From Gemmatimonadota bacterium (GTDB lineage Bacteria; Gemmatimonadota; Gemmatimonadetes; Longimicrobiales; Gaopeijiaceae): a stretch of DNA of 64,000 nt. The notes under the pieces are model-generated. The model worked only from the letters and a program-made list of their open reading frames with translations. It had not been told where the DNA came from and made no database searches. The stretch is from NCBI GenBank assembly GCA_022826565.1, contig JAJDUP010000005.1, positions 1-64,000 of the forward strand. Direction: 5' to 3'. Position numbers and translations under genes: made by a program. Below, one piece after another: positions 8,468 through 15,643 of this stretch. Numbering within the stretch: position 1 is the first letter of the stretch; each line of letters begins with the position of its first letter.

Positions 8468-9193
8468 CTACTCCGTATTTCGGCCGTTTTCGGCCGCTTC
8501 GGGTTCGCCGGGCGCATCGGGGACCTGCTCCGGTCCTTCAGCCGGTACGATTCGCCAACCGGACAATTCGGGCGGCTCGGCCCCGTAATTGCTCTTCCAT
8601 ACGGCCAGTGTTATCACCACGAACATCAGCGATGCAAGGTACGCCACCGACGTGAGCTGGGTACCGGCTGCAAGGCCGATCCCGATGGCCATCAACATGT
8701 AAACGGCGTCCATCGGTTCCTTGATTGTGGCGCGAAAACGAACGGCGGCCACGATTCCCGCGAGACCGAAGGCGAGCGGGAGGCTGCCTTTGACCAGGAA
8801 AACGACGAGCGCAATGCCGATCGGCGTCACCAGCAGCGCGTGAATGAACGACTGGCTGTACTTCTTTTGAGGCCGCGTCCATCCATACACCCAGGTAATC
8901 GGCAGGGTCACACCGAAGGCGAGGATCAGCGAGAGAAAGACGGGGATCGTAACCGCCGGATCAAGCACCTGGCTCAGGCTGTCCTGGGGGCCCAGCCGGC
9001 CGATACCCTCCTGGATGTCCGCCAGCACGTCCGACAACTCGGTTGCGGTAGAGTGCAGCGTTCCTATCAGGAAGCGGTCGCGTTCCTGGGAGATGTAGAA
9101 GAGAAAGCGCGGGAAGAAGTGAAAGGTGCCGGCAAGAAGAGTGAGCCACGACAGATAGTAAACGACCAGGCGGACGACGATGTTCCTGAACAT
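8468..9193 (-). CDS. DUF4956 family membrane protein
   Basis: A 241-residue protein with about five hydrophobic segments. It carries the conserved DUF4956 signature around GLAGIVAAVRFRATIKEP followed by DAVYMLMAIGIGLAAGTQL. The C-terminus is a polar, Glu/Pro-rich tail. DUF4956 proteins are often found with VTC-type polyphosphate polymerase or CotH genes, neither of which is present here. It begins two bases after the S9 peptidase stop and precedes the metallophosphoesterase, so it belongs to the same operon. Its biochemical role is not known. Confidence 0.85.
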   Translation of the reverse strand: MFRNIVVRLVVYYLSWLTLLAGTFHFFPRFLFYISQERDRFLIGTLHSTATELSDVLADIQEGIGRLGPQDSLSQVLDPAVTIPVFLSLILAFGVTLPITWVYGWTRPQKKYSQSFIHALLVTPIGIALVVFLVKGSLPLAFGLAGIVAAVRFRATIKEPMDAVYMLMAIGIGLAAGTQLTSVAYLASLMFVVITLAVWKSNYGAEPPELSGWRIVPAEGPEQVPDAPGEPEAAENGRNTE

Positions 9194-9195
9194 GC

Positions 9196-11244
9196 TCAGT
9201 GTCCCTCGGTGATCGGCATCTCGACCGACTCACCCCAGATGTGCTTGGCGAACCACTCCCAGTTGTGCCACATCGCGGCGAGGCGTTCGCGGGGCTTGGT
9301 GATGCCGTGGCCGAAGCCCTTGTAGATGATGAGTCGGGTGTCGACGCCGACGTCCTGGAGACCCTGGTAGAGTTCGTAGGCGTTGGGGGTGGGGACGCGT
9401 GCGTCGAACTCGCCGTGCTGGATGAGTGTAGGCGTGCTCGCCTGCTTGATGTAGGTCATCGGCGAGGTCCTGGCGTAGATCTCGGGATCGTCCCATGGCG
9501 TCGCCTCAAGGTACTCGCGGGTGAAGCTGTGGATGTCGGTGTTGACGTAGTAGGTCATCCAGTTGGAGATGCCCGCGCCTACGGAGATTGCGCGAAAGCG
9601 GTTGCTGAAGGTGGTGAGGAAGGCCGAGATGTACCCGCCCTGGCTCCAGCCCATCGCCGAGACGCGGTCGGGGTCGGCAATGCCGCGGTCGACGAGGGCC
9701 TCGACGCCGGAGAGCACGTCCCATGCGTCGCCGACGCCCAGGTTGCGCACGTTGAGGGCGCGGAAGTCGGCGCCATAGCCGGACGAGCCACGATAGTTGG
9801 GCATCATCACCACGGCTCCCTTCCTGAGCCATTCGATTGCCGGGTAGACATATCCGCTGATCAGCTGCGGGCTCGACGTGCTGGTTGGGCCACCGTGGAT
9901 GAGTACCATGAGGGGGTAGGTGCGATCGGGGTCGTAGCCGGGGGGCTTCATCAGGACGCCCTCGATCTCGGCGCCGTCCTCGCTTTCCCACTGGATGACC
10001 TCGCGGCTGCCGAGGTCGCCCCAGTCGGCCAGCTGGGCGGTCATGTCAGTGAGGCGTTGCGGGGCGCGGGCGGTGCCGGCGGTGCGAGATGCTCGGAAGA
10101 CCTCGCTTACCGTGGTGCGCTCCTCGCCCTGGAACGACATGACGGTGCCGTCGCTGGATAGATCGACCGATGCGATCATTTCGGGCGAGTCCGCTTCCAG
10201 GGTCACCGCACCCGACTCGGGGTCGAGCAGGAAGAGGTAGCGGGCGGTGCGTTGGAACGCGACGAAGAAGACGCCCTCGTCGGTCCAGGCCACGGGTGAC
10301 GGGTTCTCGTCGAACTCGGCGGTCACGATGCGGGCTTCGCCGCCGTCTATGGGGATCACCGCGAGTTCGGTGTTGCCGTAGAAGGGATTCGCGCCGGCGG
10401 GGGTGGAATAGAGGATGTGCGCGCCGTCGGGCGACCACATCGGCCCGGCCTCGGGGCCGGGAGCGGCGGTGAGGGTTCGGACGGCTCCAGTGGCTACGTC
10501 CACGACAGAGATGTCCGAATGCGGGAAGGAGTTGACCAACGGTGTAGGCATGTGGTCGAAGGCGATCTCGCGGCCATTCGGCGACCATTCGAAGGAGCCG
10601 ACGGTAAAGCCGTCTCCCCGAGTCAGGCGGCGGGGCTCCGCGCCCTCCTGCACGTCCGCCACCCAGAGGTGCGTCATGCGGAAGTCGGCGTCTTCGACAG
10701 CGTAGTTGCCGTAACGTTCCTCGCGCTTTTCGCGGTCGTCGGGTGCGGGGTCGATGGCCGAGTAGGCGATCCGGGTGCCGTCGGGCGAAAAGCGGAACGC
10801 GCCAACTCCGTGTTCGTGGGAAGTGAGCGGCTCGGCCTCGCCGCCCACCGGGGGGATGAGGTAGACCTGTGCGCCGTCGCCCCGGTCGGCCACGAAGCCC
10901 AGCAGGGATCCGTCGGGTAACCACCGGTGTCCCGTGCTGCTCCCCGGTTCCGTGCGGGTCAGCTGGAATGGTTCGTCGTCGCCCACCACCAGCCAGATCT
11001 CCTGGTCGAAACGGTTGTTTGCCCAATCGGCGGTTGTCACCGAATAGGCGATCATGCTGCCATCCGGCGAGATCCGGGGGGCTGCGACCGTCTTGAGCCC
11101 AATCTGGGCACGGAAGGATTCGAGGACTGCCTCCTGTGCCGCGGCGGGCGGTGAAGCAGTGGCCACGAACGCGGCAGCGCCAGGCAGGCATACAAGCGCA
11201 GGGACAACGACGGACTTGAGGGTTACGGCTACAGGGGTTCGCAT
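9196..11244 (-). CDS. Exported S9 family peptidase (prolyl oligopeptidase type)
   Basis: A 682-residue protein starting at 11244, with GAGG five bases upstream and a signal peptide ending near PPAAAQ. An N-terminal PD40-type propeller (APRISPDGSMIAYSV) gates a C-terminal alpha/beta-hydrolase domain. The visible catalytic triad is Ser534 (GWSQGGY), Asp614 (HGEFDARVP) and His646 (GFGHGIT). Enzymes of this family remove dipeptides or cleave after proline or acyl-amino acids in short peptides. It heads the minus-strand operon and is divergent from an alpha/beta hydrolase gene at 11364 across a 119-bp gap that should hold both promoters. Confidence 0.92.
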   Translation of the reverse strand: MRTPVAVTLKSVVVPALVCLPGAAAFVATASPPAAAQEAVLESFRAQIGLKTVAAPRISPDGSMIAYSVTTADWANNRFDQEIWLVVGDDEPFQLTRTEPGSSTGHRWLPDGSLLGFVADRGDGAQVYLIPPVGGEAEPLTSHEHGVGAFRFSPDGTRIAYSAIDPAPDDREKREERYGNYAVEDADFRMTHLWVADVQEGAEPRRLTRGDGFTVGSFEWSPNGREIAFDHMPTPLVNSFPHSDISVVDVATGAVRTLTAAPGPEAGPMWSPDGAHILYSTPAGANPFYGNTELAVIPIDGGEARIVTAEFDENPSPVAWTDEGVFFVAFQRTARYLFLLDPESGAVTLEADSPEMIASVDLSSDGTVMSFQGEERTTVSEVFRASRTAGTARAPQRLTDMTAQLADWGDLGSREVIQWESEDGAEIEGVLMKPPGYDPDRTYPLMVLIHGGPTSTSSPQLISGYVYPAIEWLRKGAVVMMPNYRGSSGYGADFRALNVRNLGVGDAWDVLSGVEALVDRGIADPDRVSAMGWSQGGYISAFLTTFSNRFRAISVGAGISNWMTYYVNTDIHSFTREYLEATPWDDPEIYARTSPMTYIKQASTPTLIQHGEFDARVPTPNAYELYQGLQDVGVDTRLIIYKGFGHGITKPRERLAAMWHNWEWFAKHIWGESVEMPITEGH

Positions 11245-11363
11245 GACTTCCTCGCTGTTACGGGTCAACGGCGTTGCACCCATGGTAGCCATCGATCGGC
11301 CTTGAATGCGAATAGGGTGCCGTCTTGCGTCGCGCGGGCCGGAGTCACAGCTTCGTTCCCGCC

Positions 11364-12584
11364 ATGCTGACTCCCTTCTATCCCCTGCTCTCGCACCCCT
11401 GGGGCGGTGTTGTCATCGGGCTGGTGATTGCCGCGGTCGGCGTTGCGCTGCGGATCGTTTCACGGCGTCCCCGCATCGGAGGAAGTGCGGGACGGGCCCG
11501 CCTTGCCAGGGCGCTCGGGGTGCTCGTTGCGGTCTTCGCGGTCGTCGTTCTCGTCGCTGCGGTCGTGTCCATGATCGAGATTCGCCGCCTGGCCGGTGAG
11601 CATCCTCCACCCGGAAGGCTAGTCGATGTCGGCGGCCACCGGATGCACATCCTCGTCGAGGGAGACGCCGGCGACGGGCCCACCGTCATCTGGATCCCCG
11701 GCGGGCGCGCGCAGGGGCTGGCACTGTACCACCTGCACGCCGCAATTCGTGGCGAGACGCGCTCGATCCTGTTCGACCGTCCCGGCACCGGGTGGAGCGA
11801 TCCGGGGCCGTTTCCACGTCGCACCGCGACCGAGGCGGTCGAGCTCGCGGCACTGCTGGACGAGGCCGGAGAAGAAGGCCCCTTCGTGCTCGCCGGGCAC
11901 TCCTACGGCGGACTGCTGGCCGCCAACTACGCCCGCCGCTACCCGGAGCGCACCGCGGCTGTCGTCCTCCTCGATGCCTCTCCGCCCGACGCGTTCATCT
12001 ACGCACCCGCCTACGGTGCGGCGGCGCTCGACGGGCTGGTCCGGGACGCCGAGGCACAGGGTCTCGACAAGCTCTTCGGCGGGTGGACCAATCCCGAGAT
12101 CGCGATGGCCGAAACCGAGACGGAGATCGGGGAGGTGCTGCGCAAGCAGCGCCGTCTTCTGGCCGACGTGGGCGAAGCGATGGCGGCCAACGCGCGACGG
12201 CCGGCAGCATCGTTCGCCACGGCATCGATCTTCCAGGAGTTCAGTCCTGGCATCGTGTCTTCGGCGGCGCCCGACCTGGTGGTCTACGACGGCGAACTCG
12301 GCGACATGCCCGTCCTGGTCGTAATCCCTGACGACCCAGCCGACGCCATCATCGACCCGCTGGGGATGGAAGAAGCCGCAGCGCGCCGGGCCAAGAACTT
12401 CTTTGTGCGGATGCGCGTGCGGTACCTGGAGGTGTCGAGCGATGCCCGGCTTATCCACACCCCACCGGGCACGGGCCACAATTACCCATACGAGACGCCG
12501 GGATTCGTTCTGGAGGTCGTCCGCCAGTTGCTGTTGGAATTGGACGCCGGTGTTGCTCCACCTACTCGACCGGGGAGTTCCTGA
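11364..12584 (+). CDS. Membrane-anchored alpha/beta hydrolase
   Basis: 406 residues from the ATG at 11364; an in-frame TTG lies at 11325. Two hydrophobic segments near residues 10-30 and 50-70 anchor the protein. The soluble domain then carries the oxyanion region (VIWIPGGRAQG), the nucleophile Ser180 in GHSYGG and a late catalytic His in GTGHNYP. Members of this branch are esterases or general hydrolases without a fixed substrate. Its TGA overlaps the ATG of the next gene (TGATG at 12582-12586), so the two exported hydrolases are probably made together. Confidence 0.83.
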   Translation: MLTPFYPLLSHPWGGVVIGLVIAAVGVALRIVSRRPRIGGSAGRARLARALGVLVAVFAVVVLVAAVVSMIEIRRLAGEHPPPGRLVDVGGHRMHILVEGDAGDGPTVIWIPGGRAQGLALYHLHAAIRGETRSILFDRPGTGWSDPGPFPRRTATEAVELAALLDEAGEEGPFVLAGHSYGGLLAANYARRYPERTAAVVLLDASPPDAFIYAPAYGAAALDGLVRDAEAQGLDKLFGGWTNPEIAMAETETEIGEVLRKQRRLLADVGEAMAANARRPAASFATASIFQEFSPGIVSSAAPDLVVYDGELGDMPVLVVIPDDPADAIIDPLGMEEAAARRAKNFFVRMRVRYLEVSSDARLIHTPPGTGHNYPYETPGFVLEVVRQLLLELDAGVAPPTRPGSS

Positions 12585-14044
12585 TGAATCGACGAACCCT
12601 ACTCAAAGCCGGTGCAGCAGCAGCCGCGTTGCCGATCGTCGCGCCAGCGCGGGGCCTTGCGGCGTTTGCGTCTCCGTCGCAAGTGGCGTTCGACCGGCGC
12701 GACCTCCAACAACTCCTCGACGAATCGGCCGAGAGCCTCGGGATCGTCGGCGCCCAGCTCGCGGTGTTCGATGGCGAGGCGGTGCACGAGTTCGCAACCG
12801 GTCTGGCGATTCGTGAGCGCAACCTGGCCGTCACGCCGGACACGCTGTTCCAGATCGGCTCGACGACCAAGGTCTTCAACGCCGCCGTGGTCATGGCCCT
12901 GGTCGACGAGGGAATACTCGACCTGGACGAACCCGTCGGGAGCTATCTCGACCGCGCGCCGCTGACGAGCGATGTCCCGCCCATTGACATGACCCTGCGC
13001 CAACTGCTCTCGATGTCGTCGGGACTCGACAACGGGCCGTACACCGATCACGGTCGCGGCGATGACGCACTGGGCCGGTACGTCGCGTCGCTTGCCGAAA
13101 TCCCCGCCATCTTCGAGCCGGGCACGGCCTACGGCTACTCGAACGCGGGCACCGCCGTCGCCGGGTACGCGGCACAGCGGGTGATGGGGCAGAACTGGGA
13201 GACCCTGCTCGCCGAGCGGATCCTCCAGCCGCTCGGCCTCGAGCACTCGGCTACCTTCCCGGAAGACCTGCTCTATCACCCGGTGGCGCTCGGTTACTCG
13301 CCGACCCCCTCAAACCCCGAAGGGGAGCGCGTGCCGTTCTGGGGGCTGCCCCGCAGCATCGCCCCGGCCGGGGCCACCCTGTGCTGCAGCGCCGGCGATC
13401 TGGTGCGGTTCGCCGGGATGTTCCTGCGCAGCGGACGCTCGGCCGACGGGCGGCAGGTGCTGTCGGAGGAGGCCGTCGAGACGATGCACACGCCCGAGAT
13501 CGACATGCCGACCCGGATCATGGCCCACAGGTGGTGCACCGGGCCCTACTGGAAGCGCTGGGGCGGCGAGGTGATCTACGGGCACAGCGGCACCAACAGC
13601 GGTGGGTCCTCGCTGCTGCTATGGTGTCCGAACAAGGGCGTCGCTGCCGCGACGATCGCCAACGTGCCGAGCCAGGGCTACCCGCTGGCCGACACGGTGT
13701 TCGACACCCTGTTCCCGGAGGTCTTCGGCATCGACAAGCCCCAGACACCGAAGCCGGACTCGGTGACGCCGCAGGAGGTCGAGCTTGAGCGCTACGTCGG
13801 GCATTTCGAGGCGTTCGGCAGCCGGTTCTCGTTTTTTTTGGATGGCGACCGGCTGATGGCGCGCTCGGAGACAGGCAACGCGCTGGAGTCCGAGCTGATT
13901 CCGCTTGGCGGGGACAGGTTCCTGCCGCGCGATCCGGCGATGGGCGGCAACCGCGGCTGGGACGTCGCCTTCTGGGGCGACGACGGCAACGGCCGCGCGA
14001 CACACTACCTTAACGGCGTCTTCGCCATGCGCCGCAGCGGCTGA
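12584..14044 (+). CDS. Tat-exported serine hydrolase (beta-lactamase-like)
   Basis: A 486-residue protein with a twin-arginine signal (MNRRTLLKAGAAAAALP). Active-site motifs of the class C beta-lactamase/D-Ala peptidase fold are present: S93-T-T-K96, Y184-S-N186 and YGHSGTNSGG. A C-terminal lipocalin-like extension covers roughly the last 90 residues. The family includes esterases and D-amino-acid peptidases, so beta-lactamase activity should not be assumed. It is coupled to the upstream alpha/beta hydrolase by a TGATG overlap. A similar but not close relative lies at 5738-7138. Confidence 0.9.
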   Translation: MNRRTLLKAGAAAAALPIVAPARGLAAFASPSQVAFDRRDLQQLLDESAESLGIVGAQLAVFDGEAVHEFATGLAIRERNLAVTPDTLFQIGSTTKVFNAAVVMALVDEGILDLDEPVGSYLDRAPLTSDVPPIDMTLRQLLSMSSGLDNGPYTDHGRGDDALGRYVASLAEIPAIFEPGTAYGYSNAGTAVAGYAAQRVMGQNWETLLAERILQPLGLEHSATFPEDLLYHPVALGYSPTPSNPEGERVPFWGLPRSIAPAGATLCCSAGDLVRFAGMFLRSGRSADGRQVLSEEAVETMHTPEIDMPTRIMAHRWCTGPYWKRWGGEVIYGHSGTNSGGSSLLLWCPNKGVAAATIANVPSQGYPLADTVFDTLFPEVFGIDKPQTPKPDSVTPQEVELERYVGHFEAFGSRFSFFLDGDRLMARSETGNALESELIPLGGDRFLPRDPAMGGNRGWDVAFWGDDGNGRATHYLNGVFAMRRSG

Positions 14045-14067
14045 TAGAGGGATGGCCCGGTCGGCGG

Positions 14068-14355
14068 TCAGAGCCCTCGCAACCGCCGCAGCAACTCCTC
14101 GGACGTAGCAGACTCCAGAACCGCTCTCGCGGCCACTGACATCTTCCCGGAGTCCGACACCCTGCCGAGAAGCGCAGACAGTTCCTCTGCCGTCTCTGGA
14201 CCGAATTTCTCCCGCACCAACTGCATCAGCAACGCAGCCTGTCCCTCGTCGCGTCCCTGGCGTATTCCCTCGTCGCGTCCCTGGCGGAACCACCTCTTCC
14301 CATACTCCTTGAGGCTCCGCTGGTACGTCGTCTCCACCTGTGCCATCGTCCTCAC
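14068..14355 (-). pseudogene. C-terminal remnant of an Rpn-type (PD-(D/E)XK) gene
   Basis: A 95-residue frame. The Arg/Gly/Gln-rich repeat (FRQGRDEGIRQGRDEGQ) and the following hydrophobic helix (AALLMQLVREKFG) are typical of the tail of Rpn-family recombination-promoting nucleases, long annotated as transposases. It lies downstream of, and in a different frame from, the piece at 14399-14653 that resembles the start of the same family. The middle of the usual ~300-residue protein is missing. The two fragments are most simply the remains of one gene with an internal deletion. Confidence 0.6.
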
Positions 14356-14398
14356 CTCCCGCAGCTGTTCCCTTGTGATTCGCTTCGTTGATACTAGG

Positions 14399-14653
14399 CT
14401 AGGCTAGCATCTCCCCGACGCACTCGGCCATCAAGCGATCCCGGGCGCCCTGGAACTCCAGTTGGATCACCACTCGACCTGAAGCTTCGGCGGAGCGGGC
14501 AATCCAAAGCATGTCCGGGTAGCGCCGCACGAGGGCTTCGCCCACCAGCTCGGCGTCCAGTTTCTCGAGCGTCGAGAAATCGATTCTGTCGGCGTACTCC
14601 GAGGCGTACGTGCGGACCAGTCTCTCAATGGCCACTGGATGGCAGAAGATCAT
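14399..14653 (-). pseudogene. N-terminal remnant of the same Rpn-type gene
   Basis: An 84-residue frame from the ATG at 14653. The reading frame stays open upstream of this ATG and encodes DPAFK before MIFCHP, matching the usual Rpn opening (DxAFKxxFxHP). It continues through a DMLWIAR segment and ends the nuclease core early at QLEFQGARDRLMAE. In intact family members the LEFQ motif is followed by an Arg-rich helix and more than 100 further residues. Here a TAG stop at 14399-14401 comes at once. The original start codon appears to be lost as well. Confidence 0.6.
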
Positions 14654-14800
14654 CTTGAACGCGGGATCTTGCAGGGGTTGGCTCCGGTGTGTGGTGACAG
14701 GGTCGGCTCGGCATTCGGTCGGGAACGACTAACGTGGGAGGAATCGGGGGCGTTAGAATGGCTGGATCGGCCAATCACCCTTTGTTGACCCATCCCGCCC

Positions 14801-15625
14801 ATGAAACGACGCGACTTCATCCGCACTTCGGCCACCTTCGCCGCCGGAACTGCCCTCGCGACCTGCCGCCGCGCGGACGAACCCCCCATCCATTTCGAGG
14901 TGCATGGCCCCGAAGACGGCGTTCCGCTTTTCCTCGGCTTCCCCCTCATGGCGTCCTACGCCGAGATCTTCGGCCCGGCCCAAGGCGCCGTGAAGGACGG
15001 CTTCCTGGCCCGCCTTACCGACCGCTACCGTGTCCTCCTGGTCGACTATCCCAACGTCGGCAGAACCATGGTCCCGCCGCACGGCGAGATGACCCCCGAC
15101 CGCGTCTACGCCGACCTTCTCTCCGTCGCGGACGCGGCCGGTTTCGACCGGTTCGCGTATTGCGGCCACCTCTGGGGAGCGATCAACGGCCTCATGCTGG
15201 CGTCGCGCTCGGACCGGGTCTCGGCACTGATCTGCGGCACCTGGCCACCCCTCGGAGCTCCCTATCCCGACATGCTGCGCGGCGTCGAGATGCAGCTCGC
15301 CGAGCCCCCACCCCACGCCATGGTGATTCTGCGCGACCCCGGGCAATACGCGCAGTGGCACACCTTCTACCGCGGCATGCAGGAGTGGCCGGAGGAAGAT
15401 GTCACGGCTGCAATCACGTGCCCCCGGATGGTCCTGATCGGCGCAAATGCCGAGAGTTCGGTGGCGGGGATTCCGCTTCGTCTGGTGGAGCGGCTCCGCG
15501 AGGCCCGCCCGAGGTTGGAAGCGATGGGCTGGACGGTGCGCGAAATCCCCGGCGCCGAGACGGCGGCGATCCTGGATCCGGCGATTATGGTACCCGAGGT
15601 CAGGGCGTTTCTGGAGGAAGCATAG
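14801..15625 (+). CDS. Tat-exported alpha/beta-hydrolase-fold protein lacking the usual nucleophile
   Basis: A 274-residue protein with a twin-arginine signal (MKRRDFIRTSATFAAGTALA). The fold is recognisable from VLLVDYPNVGRT and from the nucleophile elbow, but the elbow reads G122-H-L-W-G126, so Leu124 stands where the catalytic Ser is expected. An acid and a His near the C-terminus are also not obvious. It may be a non-catalytic or altered member of the fold, or use another residue. It stands alone, convergent with the CehA-type gene at 15644. Confidence 0.75.
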   Translation: MKRRDFIRTSATFAAGTALATCRRADEPPIHFEVHGPEDGVPLFLGFPLMASYAEIFGPAQGAVKDGFLARLTDRYRVLLVDYPNVGRTMVPPHGEMTPDRVYADLLSVADAAGFDRFAYCGHLWGAINGLMLASRSDRVSALICGTWPPLGAPYPDMLRGVEMQLAEPPPHAMVILRDPGQYAQWHTFYRGMQEWPEEDVTAAITCPRMVLIGANAESSVAGIPLRLVERLREARPRLEAMGWTVREIPGAETAAILDPAIMVPEVRAFLEEA

Positions 15626-15643
15626 AGCTGGCGGCTGCCGGGG

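Noticed and set aside
12584..14044. Antibiotic-resistance beta-lactamase
   Set aside because: The S-x-x-K, Y-S-N and H-S-G motifs are shared by esterases and D-amino-acid peptidases. The Tat signal and C-terminal extension are more typical of those, so resistance should not be claimed.
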